This document shows positions 1 through 11,453 of a stretch of DNA of 64,000 nucleotides, in pieces; position 1 is the first letter of the stretch, and every line of letters begins with the position of its first letter. Position numbers and translations under genes: made by a program. The notes under the pieces are model-generated. The model made no database searches and had not been told where the DNA came from. It was given only the letters and a program-made list of their open reading frames with translations. The DNA comes from Branchiostoma belcheri (Eukaryota > Chordata > Leptocardii > Amphioxiformes > Branchiostomatidae), in assembly GCF_001625305.1 (NCBI RefSeq), contig NW_017803943.1:2781515-2845514 (forward strand). Direction: 5' to 3'.

Positions 1-450
1 ATGAGTACTCAGTCCGGGTGCCCAGCGATTGAGAAGAGGGACATCCAGTGGCCTGCAACAGCCCGGGGAGAGTGGTCCACCCAGCCATGCCCAGAGGGAA
101 CAGAGGGTAAGTAGCACATTTTGTTTTTATACAATATAGTGTAAGCCTGATCATAATCTCTGATGCTCAGCTCACTGCTGCAGCAACTCTTCTCCCTAAG
201 TCAGAAACTTAGGCAAGCTTAACTTCACTGACTCAATAGGCAAAGCAGTGGCTACAATGGCTGCTCGGGAAATTCTCTGCCCAATTTCTATGACTCCCAT
301 GTCAAAATAAAACTGTACTGCAGACACCATTGACACCTGTTTGATGTGATTTTAGGTACAGCTCGATGGAAGTGTGACGGATCCAGATGGACAGGAGAAC
401 CAGACTTAAGTGACTGCACATCGCCTTGGGTGAACGAGCTGTACGATCTG
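1..450 (+). CDS. GPCR exons 1-2: hormone-receptor (HormR) domain
   Basis: Exons 1-106 and 356-450 join in phase 1. They show the HormR pattern: a first Cys, IQWPAT, CPEGTEGTA, WKCDG and [11 protein letters not shown]. The domain is cut by the left window edge. In adhesion GPCRs it directly precedes the GAIN domain, as it does here. Confidence 0.88.
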
Positions 451-3400
451 GTAAGTCTGTTACTCAACAGTGATTCTTTCCTCTATTATACAATCTGCCT
501 GTACTACAGCAGGGCTCCAAATACTGGGTGCATATTTGCAAAATTGGAGCTGTGCAGATATTTCTGATGTTTACCCGCACCTAACCTGCACTGATCTATG
601 CTCTTGGTATGTTGATTTACATTTGCTGCATTGACCATTACCACCTATAAATAATGTCAATGGTTTTTGGACACTTTTATAGTATGATCCATTCTTTTCG
701 ATGTCTGATTGGTGCAGGAATAATTTGTATTTTTTTTGTATTTCGAACCCTGACTTGAATTGTTTGTTTGTTTTCAACCCACCAGTTGAATGGCGGAGGT
801 CCAGCCGGAGACATCCTGGCTTTGGTCTCGGGAAACCTCCTGGGCCAGGGGAAGGTTCGCGGTGGTGATGTCATCAAGAGTATCGACCTGCTGAACGTCC
901 TGGTGCAGAGACAGGAGGAACAGCTGGTCAACATGACACAGGAGGAGAAAAAGGGAACAGTCACCAACTTCACACAGGTAATGAGTGAGTGAGTGAGTGA
1001 GTGAGTGAGTGAGTGAGTGAGTGAGTGAGTGAGTGAGTGAGTGAGTGAGTGAGTGAGTGAGTGAGTGAGTGAGTGAGTGACAGGAGGAGCAGCTGGTTAA
1101 CATGACACAGGAGGAGAGGAAGGGAACAGTCACTAACTTCACACAGGTGGGAATGGGTGTCTGTATGTAGCCATTCAGTGTAACACAGCAGCTTTGTAGG
1201 CAGCTGGATAGTCGGCTATATTACACCTAACTTTGAACATTTAACTCTAAACATTGTTTAAAGCTATCTAATGATGATACCCCGTCAAAGATTGTTGATG
1301 GCAATCATCGCCGAGCTATGGCCAAATTCAGAATTAGCGATCACAATTTACAAATAGAAAAAGGTAGGTACAACCAGACTCCCGTAAACGAAAGACAGTG
1401 CACAGTATGTAATAAACAACGCATCAAAGATGAAATGCACTTCTTAGTAGAATGTAGAAAGTAGAATGACGAGGAGCGTGCACTGTTTTTCAACAAAATG
1501 CATATTAACCTATGGTGTAGAAATAAAGCGATAGATGCCATATTTAACTACTTAATGTCATGTAACAATCAACTCATTACAGAATAACTCTGCCACTTCA
1601 TATACACATGTTTCAAAAAGCGAGAAGAATCTCTGCGGACTGGGTAGGATAGATAGAATAATAGGTATTAGATAACAGTCCTGATAGTATTGTTGTAGAA
1701 TGTAGTACCTATTAGATATAGATACATATATACATATATCTTTGTAATGCATTTAGCCCTATGGGCAAGAACATGCAATAAAGATCATTGTCATTGTCAT
1801 TGTCATTGTCATGTAGTTTTCATTAGGAAGTTTACCATTTCAGAGGCCCATATTGTGGTAAAATTTTTATAACAAGAAAAGGCAACTTACCACCACAATG
1901 ATGATGGTTTCAACCATTTCTTTTACCATGTTATTTTCCTTCTATAAGACGATGACTCTTTGTGGAAGTACGCTGTTGAGAAGTGATATCGGCAGTGCCT
2001 GGGAAGACATTCCAGAGGTGAGTGCCAATCATCTGACACAAATACAACAGTTACTGTACTCCAAGTCTAGTAGCCAATCAATAACAATACTGCAGTAGCT
2101 GCTGTACTTCTTGATGTCATCATGCTTTCTGCTCATGATAGTAACACCACATGACTGTGCAGATCTCCAAAACAAAATTTAAGAAACGGGACAGAAGACT
2201 GTTCTTGGTCCTGAAATGCCATCATTTGACTTTATTGCCACCTGCAATAACAACACACACACAACGCACTGACATGCACACTTTTACTGTTCAGAACCCT
2301 GCAGAACTAAAAACAGAATACAAGAACTGAACATGTCCTTGGTGCTGAATGTCTATCAGACTCCTTTACAAAGAAATAATACGACCGCTATCCCATGTAA
2401 AGGTCTTGGTATGGTTGCTGCCCTTGTTCTTACCTTATTCCGTGCTGTACCAACAGGACGACTGGTCCCAGGTGGCAACAGGAGTCATAGGAAGTGCTGA
2501 AGGGTCTGGGTTCCTGGTAGCCAAGTCACTTCCAGACGAAGCCTTCTCTTCCGTCCAGGACAATTTAGGTATGGGTACTTCTCAAACATTTTAAGGATTC
2601 TCAAATCTAGTAGTGTAAAGAAAGATGTTCCAAGCAATTATCTGTATCTGTATCTTTATAGGCGGTATAACCTCCCCTCAGCATAACACACCAGCTTTGC
2701 AGGCACGTGGCGCGGCGGCAGTTGGTTATATGACACCAAACAACTTGTTACCCCAAACCTTTGATCATCTAAACTTAAACATTGTGTAGTTTTGATGTAC
2801 TATCAAGAGAGTTTAACATTTCTTTCCTGGTTGCCAGTCATGGAAGTTCTACCTGCCACCGGAGATTCCCGAAGATTCCCGAGCGGTCTGTCTTCTGACT
2901 GGGGCAACGTCACGGACAGTGTTTCTCTACCAGCAACAAACCAACAAGTCGTAGCCCTTCTGTACGGCGACTCTCTTGGCACGTACCTCAAGCCCAGCGC
3001 CGCAAACAGGACAGTCAACTCTCGCATCATCTCTGCATCTCTTGGGAACGGGAGCACACCGGGACAACTCGGTGACAACCAGAAAGTGACGATTGTTTTA
3101 CAGCACACAGATGTAAGAACAACTGCATTTCTCAGGCTTGTTCATGGGGTTGACATTTGTTGTGTCATTGGTTTTATATATATATTTTATATATATTACT
3201 ACATGTATATGATTATTCTATACTACTCTTTGGCTTTGGTAATTCTAACAGTCACAGAAAATTAACAGTTTTTGAAGTTTGATTTCATTTCCTTAAATTG
3301 TAATTTTCATTCATTTCCAGGCCGAAAATGCGTCCGTCCGAAATCCGACTTGTTCGTTTTGGAACTATTCTGACGGGTAAGTACTATTCAATCAACACTA

Positions 3401-6400
3401 CTCTTGCTTGTAATGTATGATCAGCACATTAAAATTCTTCTGTTTAGTTTCAGTGGACAAAATTACCTTCCATTAATCAGACACAACCTTACATGACTAC
3501 TTATCTTGCCATATACATATGTTTTCTCTGCAGTGGCTTTTGGTCGAGCAAGGGTTGTACGAAATCAAAGGAAAGCAACAGTACACACACTATTTGTGAG
3601 TGCGACCATCTCACCAACTTCGCTATTCTTATGGACGTCACAGGACAAGGGGTATGTAAATAGGCTCAGTATGTCACTGATGTTTACATATTTATCTCTG
3701 TGTACAGAGATTTCGTTTCCAGTGTGTATGCTTGTATGCTTGTGTGTCCAGAGTTATTTGAGTACAGTAGAGTCACAGGGAGTGAGATGGGAAATGGTGT
3801 TACCGTAGACTGACAGGCTGGGATGAAGTGACAGTGAATATTGCACAGATCCAGTGAAAATTCCACAATAATGAATAAAGTAAATATTCACTACTGTACA
3901 CTTCAAAATACTTCACAGGGGAGTGAAATCTTCCATTTCTTCCTATTAGATATATAGGTGCAGTAGCATCTTTAAACAGTGACAATTTTCTTAGGCCACA
4001 TTACTTAATTTCTGTATAAATGCTGACAAAGTTTTTATGATCTTTTTTTTTTCCAGTTTACTGAAGCAGACAGATTTGCCCTGAGTGTCATCACATGGGT
4101 TGGCTGCATCATCTCCATTGTCTGCCTCGTGTTTGCCATCTGTATCTTCCTAGGATCAAGGTACAATGTGAATAAGCAGGGACATTATTCTGTATAATGT
4201 CCTTGGAATAAGCAACACTAGTAGAGGGCTGACTATATGATAATAGGACCATATTACTCTACTAATGCCAGGAAAGAATTTAAAGTCTGTCCATACAAGT
4301 CTTCTGTTTGTATCTTCCTAGGATCTAGGTACAATGGGTACTAGTATGTCTGAAACTAGTATAGGATAAGTGTTCCAAGAGTTGGATCATAGATTTTTGT
4401 CTATTTTACCTCTGACCAGTAGCATATAAAAGCTGGTGCTCCTTCACTCTGTAGTATATAGACACCATGTACTAGTCCCCTAGTTGTGTATTATGCTGTG
4501 TTGGCGTAATGTAGTACTAGGGGACTTAGTTTTTCCTTCTAGCACACGCACTGTAGCTAGCTGCTGTACATTCACTTTCTGTAAGAACCACTGAACATGC
4601 AAGAGAACTGCAAAATACCGATTCGTGAAGTACAATGCTTACTAGTAATATCTTATTCTTTGAGTATACTATATGCTATCTATCTGTCTTCTGCCGATAT
4701 TGCACACCAGGGGTCGGCATTATCAGATGGAGGGAGATAAGGAAAGGTGATATGTCAGTAGCCATCCATATTGAATGTTTCCCGTCAGTTGCTTTTAACA
4801 ACCCAGTTGTTCACCAGCCTCCCTTTTAGGTCCACACCGCGCCCCTTGTTGTGTAGAATTAGACCACAGCATAAGCAGTTTTAGTCTCTCTGAATGTTAG
4901 ATTAGTCAACTGCATGATGATTTTGAGTTAGTTTTCTAGTTGTAGTTGTGAATGTCACCAAACCGTGACCAGTTCAGTTGTTGAAACCCTGTCGGTTGGC
5001 ATTTGTACGATGGTGTTTTGTTGTTGTTTTCTTAGTTGTGAATAAAGGAATACACAAGAACGACACCACCATGCATACCTGTCAAAGCAAAACTGCGATC
5101 ACCGAAGCTATATAAATAACCATTGCAACTGCATTCCCAAAATTTAGGTCTGGTTTTATAATGTCAATAAATATTTTGACGATTACACTAACACTTGCCG
5201 CAGCAAATTTTGAATGAAATTTTTGAATGACCTGTCAATATGCACCCATCATACACCATTAAAAACCACATAATTTTGCCAAACACATGAATGCAAAACC
5301 AAGTACTGCTGTCTACTTAGTTCTCACATGTGTCTGCCATCTTTTTTCAGACGTATCCGTTGCCAGCGGACGGTTATCCACGCCAACCTGTGCATCTGTC
5401 TGCTGCTGGCTGAGGCGCTGTTTTTGGCGGGAGTCGACAGAACGGAGGATAAGGTAAATACTGGCCAATACTGTCTGAGAACATTGCATGCTGGGAGATA
5501 GGGGGGCACTATGGGTAGCTCAAAGGGGGTAAACAACATTGTTACCATGACAATGCATATGCAGTGCTTGTGTACTGTTTTTTCCAGTTTACATGTATGT
5601 GAAAGAACCCAGACACATTAAAGAAACTGCCATACTTATCGAAAAGAGTAGGGTCCATCCTTGTGTGAGTGGTTCAAACCTTACAGTCTTGTCCAAACCC
5701 TTGCAATTCAGTCCCACCAATCGTAAGCTCCTCACAATTCAGCCCTTGGCTGCAAAGAGACTTAAGAGAGAGTAGCAGGCCTATACAAAGGAATTTAGAA
5801 AATTACTAGTGAGTGAGGCAACAGCACGAATTTGAAGCATATGTTAACATTACATTGTGGTTCCCGTATAGAATTAATTTTTTCATCAATATTTCCGGCA
5901 GGTTGCCTGTGAAGTTATCGCAATCATCCTCCACTACCTGTTCCTGGCCTCCTTCACCTGGATGTGTCTGGAAGGAGTCCAGCTGTACATCTTACTCATC
6001 AAGGTCTTCAAGACACAGAGATCCAGAATGGTCTACTTCTATCTGTTCGGATACGGTATGATAGAGTCCACTATTTCCTTAAAGGTGTTATTTGTATTTG
6101 TGATTAATGTATCAATTTTGTAATATTTTGTCTTTGAACTACTTTGTATTTGTAACACTACCAGGTATTGCACACATTTCTTCTTAAATCTGCAACATAC
6201 AGACTGTGATAATGTCTCAGAAAAACATATCTAGCAGGTGCATTGTTCCATGTATGTATGAATGAATGAATCTCTTTATTTCAGGATTATACCCATAGCA
6301 TACAGACAAGGAGTATAGACAATCAACTACACATGTGATCGGGGCTTAACATTTTCCTACATTTTCCAGGAGCTCCTGCAGTGATGGTTGGAGTATCTGT

Positions 6401-9400
6401 CGCTCTGAACTACTCAGACCAGTTGGATGGATACGTCACAGACAGATAGTACTGTACCCCTCTTAATTCTATAGTTACTTAAGATGTACTTAATGTGTTC
6501 TCAAATTGTTGAGATCGCTAGGTCTAGGTGTTAATACACTTTTTTATTGCACATTATTGTTACATGTACCTCAAAAATTGCATCAGTTCTAAGTAGAGAT
6601 TTCTAGTGACATGAAGCTGTTTATATATAGCCAATTTCACATAATGATCCTGATAAGACTAGTGATTGCAGTTATTGTATTGCAGTTAGAGGTCTTCAGT
6701 ATTTTAAATGTTATCTTGTCTGATTTTTTACAGCTGCTGGCTAAATGCACACAAGTTCTTCCTTTGGAGCTTTGTAGGACCTGCACTTTTCATTGTTATG
6801 GTGAGCTGATTATTAAAAAAATCAATCACTCATGGTATCTTATAAAACTAGATTATAACAGTAACAACTGAAAGCAGGTCCTTTGATGATTTCTGGTACA
6901 ATTTATATGTTGTAGCTGTTGTCACATAGTCACTGTTCCTCATAATATTAATGCAATGCTTATGATTTTTTGGTGATTGTGTGTATTTTCTTTACAATTC
7001 CTTCAATTTTCCATCACAGATAAATTTTGGATTCCTGATCATAGCGCTGAGAGTAGTGTACAGCCACAAGTCAGGCAAGAAAATGAAGCATTTTAAAACA
7101 GGCACCAAATTCAAGTAAGTTCTAGACGTGATTTGTTACATATGATTAAGCCATTTGCTTCCCGTGGCATTATTTCATTACTATGCCATTACATGTATTA
7201 GAAAACTAGTATCAAGTATCAAGTGGATGGTAGAATCTCAAAGATTGAATGAACATTTGATGTAAGTTACTGAATTGATGTGCAATTTTTGCTGGCTCAG
7301 TTGCACTCCTTGACTTTCATGCATGTTTCTGTGTTGAGCTTGAGAAAAAGTTGATAGCACGTGGATGGGAAAGATTGACAGAAGGTCATGAGTTCAAATG
7401 ACCAGACACAGGAAATGGGGTGAACTTGAAGGTCACCAAAACATAAAATACTTTCCAGAAGTCTAAAATCTGGTATTTCTCCTGTGATGCTTTCAGGTCT
7501 TGGATCCGTGGGTCCCTGACGTTACTGTGTCTCCTGGGTGTGACGTGGGTGTTTGGAGTTCTGTACCTCGACAAGGGGACTGTAGTGTTTGCCTATGTCT
7601 TCACCGTTACTAACTCATTACAGGTACAACATTATATTGCCCTTCCTAAAGAATATAATGTATGATAATGATAACGATACTTGGTTAAGGAATAGCACAC
7701 TATCTGGCCTTGTATACAACATATTATACAGCAACAGTATCATATAATGTAGTACATTTGTAAAAGTAATACTAAAACATCACGATAAAATGACACACAG
7801 GTTGAACGTATCCTAGATCTCTAGATCTCATTTTCACACCAGCTATACACCATTGAATGTGGATTTTTTCATAACATGTTATAAATGTATCGTTTCAGGG
7901 TCTCTTCATCTTTATATTCCATTGTCTACTAAACGAAAAGGTAAGCACAGAAAAGACTGCCAGTAGTTTGATAGATATGTACTAATTTGTGCTAATTTTG
8001 TGTTCCTCCCAGACTGAACCATTATCAAATGTATAAGCTTGCCCCTGAGCTAGTTGCCTATCTTGAGTTTTGCTCAAAACACCCGCCATACTACTGACCA
8101 AGTAGTGAGTTCAGCACCAAGGACAGGGGAAGGTGTGCGGAGGGTGTAACAGTCAGTAGAGGCACTTATACAGAGTTTTGCATGGAACACAACTACTCTT
8201 CATTAGGCCACACCAATTTAATTTCTTGGTTAACGGATTCGCCGCTTCATTTTTTTTCTGATTTGCAAATAAAAATAAAAATCCAGAATCAACTGCAAAA
8301 TGCTCATATTTCGTCCTGAACAGTTGAAAACAGTTCTTTTCATCCTAGTTGTTACAGTTATTCCATCCTTCAATGCAATGATATCATTAAAAGTTCAAAA
8401 TTCATTGTTTAAATTTTGAACCTGCCTGGTGTGTTGCCTTCATGGCTCCTATCGTACCATTTTGGGCCATAATACGATGCCTAGGCCTGTTTTTATTTTT
8501 ATTTTTTTTCGCCCGCCCGCTCCATTATTTTTCTAGAAAAATCCGTTAACCAAGAAATTAAATTGGTGTGGCCTTAGTTAAGACTGGATCAAGATCACTT
8601 TCTTTCTTTTTGTTTTGTTATATACAATTTGTTGTTCCTTCTGCAATTTTTGGTGAAACCGTGCGTAATGTTCCCTGCAGGTCCAGGGAGAACTTATCCG
8701 CTGTTTTGCCCAGTGTTCGTGCTGTCCTGAGTTCCTCAGACAGAAGTACCTGGAGAGAGGCTCGGGAACATACGTGCATCACAGCGGGCAGTCCCACAGA
8801 CTTCATCAGGTAAGGGTAAATATGCTGTCTTAGAAGGCTGACACTTTTTCTTCAGAATAGATGGCTGTGGTTGAGATTGTATTGAGCATGAGTACAATGC
8901 ATGCCTGTTCATACATGTACATGTATACATATACATAGTTACTCTGTCTTAGAAGAAGTTGGGATTGAGAGACCTCCAGAAAACCATGCATGTTGACCCT
9001 TTTTTCTCAGAAAAACGCTGGAGCCAAGTGTTCCTGTTAGGAAACTTTATTCAAGCCCACCTCATCATGTATTGAGCATGATTACAATGTGTGAATGTTA
9101 AAATGTGTGTTATAATATGTCTTTCAAATCACAAAACTAGCAGCCCCAACGCAAACAGCCACTAAAATTACTCTTAATGTTTCTCAATCCAAATGTACAT
9201 GTAGTGTTTCTATTGAAGGATAAGTCTTGTAACAAGTTGTTTCTCTTACAGAACACGATAAAGACAGACTCCTCTGGTAGCAGTAACTCCACACGACTGA
9301 ACAACACGTTAGACAGCCACAAGGTTCCACTAGCCATAACTAATGGGGTCAAGAGAAGAAACATGGACGTAGCCATTCCCGGTAAGTAGTGTGGACAAAG

Positions 9401-11453
9401 TGGAATCACACTTTTAATTAGTCTAATTTAAGAATTCTTTGCAGACTAGCTTTGGGGGAGGAGTGCTGTATCCACCCACCAGAGATGTAACATTATCCTT
9501 TCTATGCTTGAAAGTCTGCACAGAAGCTATCTTGGTATTATCAGATGCACTGGTGCAATACACATTCTTTCAGTGCACTCCTCTCACAATCCGTTCTTCT
9601 CTATCTTTCCCTTGCTGCACCCTTTGCACCTTTACTAGAAGAAACCATTGAGGAAGTTGAAGGTACAAAACAGAAACGTGGGAAGAAAGGTATACAATCT
9701 GTAGCATGACGTATTTGCTGATGGATGTGTTGATAATTTCCTCACTCTTCTGTCATATTTTTCATCAACTGCATATCTAACTAGACCAACACTTTGGAAG
9801 CTTTACTGTTGAGATTTTGTTTAAAGCAAGACTTCATTTGGCCTGGAAACACACAGTTCTATTTTTGCTTTAACTTATTATGATCAGCTCAATTCCTGAG
9901 TATACAGTTGCAAATTTTATCAAAACTTTTATTGGGCATGAATTGTATGTAAGCCTAAGCAATGTTCAAAACAGAAGCAATTGCATAGTCTGATGTTTAT
10001 GAATCAGTGTGTGACAGCTTAAACTCTTGTTACTGTTCTGCTATGTTTAAAATCTTTGCATCAATGTTGTATTAGCTTCTCTTGTGTCTGTCCTATACCT
10101 TGTATCTCACTACTTGTATTTCTTGCCTTCATGTACTATTTCCAGCTGAGTACAAACTAAGAAGAGTGTATCGCCGCCGAGACAATAGTTACCCAGTGGA
10201 AGTAGATACAATCTCACGTGCGAGTATGTACCAGATATAACACGTCTCTGCGTAGTTTTGTGGTTTCTGGTGGCATGGGGTACATAATATTTTTCGGTGT
10301 GGTTTTGGGGTGTGGCAGTATATTTGAACCTGGTTAATACACAGTCATTGTGGTTTAAAAATCTGCCTGTGCAGAATTACTCTCACACAGTGGGTACTGC
10401 ACTGATAGTGAGTTCAGCACCAAGGACAGGGGAAGTGTGCTGTATGTGTAACATTCAGTAGGGGGCACTTTTACAGGGGTGTGCTCAGGAGACTCGGGTT
10501 TTGTACTCAACACAACTGCTTGCGTTTATCTTGTAGCTTTTGAGTACTTATATGCATGTTATTGTGTGTCTGTTCTGAATGTTCTTGGCAAGTTTTTGTA
10601 TTCCTTTTGTTATATAAAAGCGCAGTTACTCTTGCTGCAGTACTATGTACTTATGGCGATCTGTATCCATCCTTGTAAACCTTTCAATTTGGGCAGAAAA
10701 TTCCTAATACCTTTGAAAGTTATGTTCACATTTCCAAATCAATGCCTGGTCATTTTTTTCTGCCAAGCTGGGCACCAGGTTGGGAATTGTGACCTGAGCA
10801 TTACCTGACATTTAGGCCATGTTGATTTGATTATATGGATGACATCCTCCGGGAATCCCAAAATTGATGCGTGCGTGCAAATAAAAAAAAAGTTTTGCAA
10901 AAAAAAAAAAGTTGTTTTCATTATGAAATCTACGTGGTCATAAGGGTTGAACAAATGGGACAGAATATGGTTTGGCGAATAGTCTAGTCTTCAAGTTTAT
11001 TTCTTTACAATTTCGTCTTTTTTCGTTTGATTTTGGCATTCTACGACATTGGTATGGTTTTTTTGTAACTTACGGTATATTTTTGCTTATTTTGCAACTG
11101 TTTTGTACGATTCATGCACACACAGTATGGTTGAAAACTTTGTTGTTTTTTTTAAACGGCCGAAAATTCATGCGCGCGCGGATGTCATCCATATAATCAA
11201 ATCAACATGGCCTTAATGTCAGTGATATGAACAAGACTCTTTTTCTACACACATTACAGGACACCAGTCAGCCCTGACACCCGTGGAACCCAAACCGTTC
11301 GAGCAGGGCGTGCACTACCCACTCCCACACCCCGGGTACCGGGAGTTCTCACACAGCTGGGAGATGAGCAGTATATCCGGGAAGAACCATCCAGCCAGCC
11401 CGTACAGGGGGGAGATTCACAATGGCTCAGTCAACTTCCAGATAGACATCTAA
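1..11453 (+). CDS. Adhesion GPCR (latrophilin/ADGRL-like), 3' part, 21 exons
   Basis: Cell-surface receptor that self-cleaves at its GPS and signals through a seven-helix core. Exons: 1-106, 356-450, 786-977, 1949-2017, 2457-2568, 2838-3112, 3321-3376, 3534-3651, 4057-4160, 5351-5453, 5902-6055, 6370-6448, 6734-6800, 7020-7114, 7497-7623, 7899-7940, 8681-8809, 9252-9381, 9639-9662 (or to 9689), 10146-10223, 11260-11453. Every intron is GT-AG and the phases agree throughout, giving 782 residues (791 with the longer exon 19). Order: HormR, GAIN with GPS, 7TM, tail. HormR ([11 protein letters not shown]) and GPS ([19 protein letters not shown]) resemble latrophilins most; other adhesion GPCR subfamilies remain possible because the N-terminal domains lie left of the window. 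The ATG at base 1 is an internal Met codon, not the start. The family assignment is firm, the subfamily an inference. Confidence 0.93.
786..3112 (+). CDS. GPCR exons 3-6: GAIN domain
   Basis: Exons 786-977, 1949-2017, 2457-2568 and 2838-3112. The first is a helical stretch ([26 protein letters not shown]); the last is the beta-rich part ending in [10 protein letters not shown] and [10 protein letters not shown], a typical run-up to the GPS. Several N-glycosylation sequons (NMT, NFT, NVT, NRT, NGS) fit an extracellular location. The intron after the first exon holds a microsatellite, a copy of that exon's end and a LINE fragment. Confidence 0.88.
982..1079. repeat. (GAGT)n microsatellite
   Basis: About 24 tandem GAGT units starting a few bases after the donor of GPCR exon 3. 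They separate the exon end from its partial copy. The repeat gives long spurious open frames on the minus strand (SLTH repeats). Confidence 0.97.
1081..1146 (+). pseudogene. Partial copy of the 3' end of GPCR exon 3
   Basis: Duplicates bases 912-977 at an offset of 169 bp, including a usable donor (CAG then GTGGGA). There are 5 substitutions in 66 nt; four are synonymous and the protein change is one Lys to Arg. There is no polypyrimidine tract before it, only the GAGT run, so it is probably not a separate exon. It could also be a merged second haplotype. Confidence 0.85.
1265..1813 (+). mobile_element. LINE (CR1/L2-like) 3' fragment
   Basis: The conceptual reading contains [16 protein letters not shown] followed by a C-x2-C-x10-H-x4-C motif (CTVCNKQ ... 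EMHFLVEC), the C-terminal zinc-knuckle region of many non-LTR reverse transcriptases. Several in-frame stops show decay. The 3' end is an AATAAA-like stretch followed by a TCATTG microsatellite (about 1781-1813), as in CR1/L2-type elements. It sits in a GPCR intron. Confidence 0.75.
2640..2790. repeat. Dispersed repeat resembling 1175-1265
   Basis: Shares blocks with 1175-1265: AACACA, CAGCTTTG, AGGCA, GGTTATAT/GGCTATAT, ACACC, AAACATTGT. Probably two copies of a retroelement segment, the first joined to the LINE fragment. Internal differences are many. Confidence 0.4.
3321..3651 (+). CDS. GPCR exons 7-8: GPS autoproteolysis motif
   Basis: Exons 3321-3376 and 3534-3651 join in phase 2. They carry the two Trp and four Cys of a [20 protein letters not shown], then [18 protein letters not shown]. 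From family knowledge cleavage falls between Leu and Thr of HLT, exposing a tethered agonist that begins TNFAILM. All residues needed for cleavage are present. Confidence 0.95.
4057..7940 (+). CDS. GPCR exons 9-16: seven-transmembrane region
   Basis: Exons 4057-4160 (TM1), 5351-5453 (TM2, [13 protein letters not shown]), 5902-6055 (TM3, [14 protein letters not shown]), 6370-6448 (TM4), 6734-6800 (ECL2 Cys-Trp YCWLNAHKF, then TM5 start FVGPALF), 7020-7114 (TM5 end and ICL3), 7497-7623 (TM6, [15 protein letters not shown], and TM7 start), 7899-7940 (TM7 end, [14 protein letters not shown]). These are family B2 signatures. The TM4 exon ends TA|GTACTG and is completed by C at 6734 to give Tyr; a reader ignoring splicing would see a stop there. 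Confidence 0.94.
4309..4338 (+). pseudogene. Short copy of the TM1 exon 3' end and donor
   Basis: Repeats 4141-4170 (the last 20 nt of the TM1 exon plus donor) 168 bp downstream: TGTATCTTCCTAGGATC, then A/T, then AGGTACAATG. There is no acceptor or further coding sequence, so it is not an exon. Confidence 0.75.
6245..6345 (-). mobile_element. Retroelement 3' tail, minus strand
   Basis: Read on the minus strand it ends in CTGAAATAAAGAG followed by ATTCATTCATTC, an AATAAA plus short terminal repeat like the LINE tail at 1781-1813. It lies in the GPCR intron before the TM4 exon. The body is too short to classify. Confidence 0.45.
8095..8195 (+). repeat. Dispersed repeat, 3' part (third copy)
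   Basis: Matches the end portions of the copies at 10207-10505 and 13421-13767, with the shared core GAGTTCAGCACCAAGGACAG and then GTGTAAC and AGTAG. It lies in a GPCR intron directly before a MITE. Confidence 0.75.
8206..8573. mobile_element. PIF/Harbinger-type MITE, copy 1
   Basis: A 368-bp element with terminal inverted repeats of more than 30 bp (GGCCACACCAATTTAATTTC and its complement), flanked by TTA on both sides (8203-8205, 8574-8576). A 3-bp TWA target duplication is the PIF/Harbinger hallmark. No transposase is encoded. A second copy is at 46025-46386. Confidence 0.85.
8681..11453 (+). CDS. GPCR exons 17-21: cytoplasmic tail
   Basis: Exons 8681-8809, 9252-9381, 9639-9662/9689, 10146-10223 and 11260-11453. 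The first begins [15 protein letters not shown], a Cys cluster just after TM7 that could be palmitoylated. Exon 19 has two in-frame donors 27 nt apart. Exon 20 is Arg-rich (KLRRVYRRR), and its donor lies in a dispersed repeat. The last exon ends [10 protein letters not shown] then TAA at 11451-11453; only one reading frame across 10223/11260 gives this ending. No other protein domain is recognised in the tail. Confidence 0.8.
10207..10505 (+). repeat. Dispersed repeat overlapping the end of a GPCR coding exon
   Basis: Similar over its length to 13421-13767: both begin near CTCACGTGCGA, continue through GTGGTTTCTGGTGGCA-like sequence, then share GAGTTCAGCACCAAGGACAG and GCTCAGGAGACTCG. The first ~17 bases overlap coding exon 20, so the exon's donor is inside the repeat. 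Confidence 0.75.
10815..11212. mobile_element. PIF/Harbinger-type MITE, second family
   Basis: A 398-bp element with 34-bp, essentially perfect terminal inverted repeats (GGCCATGTTGATTTGATTAT and complement), flanked by TTA at 10812-10814 and 11213-11215. It sits in the last GPCR intron, 47 bases from the final acceptor boundary. A truncated, inverted relative is at 59268-59618. Confidence 0.88.

Noticed and set aside
1..106. ATG at base 1 as the start of a gene
   Set aside because: The frame enters mid-HormR domain with no signal peptide; it is an internal Met codon at the window edge.
774..1142. Minus-strand frame with SLTH repeats
   Set aside because: It is the (GAGT)n microsatellite plus antisense of exon 3 and its copy.
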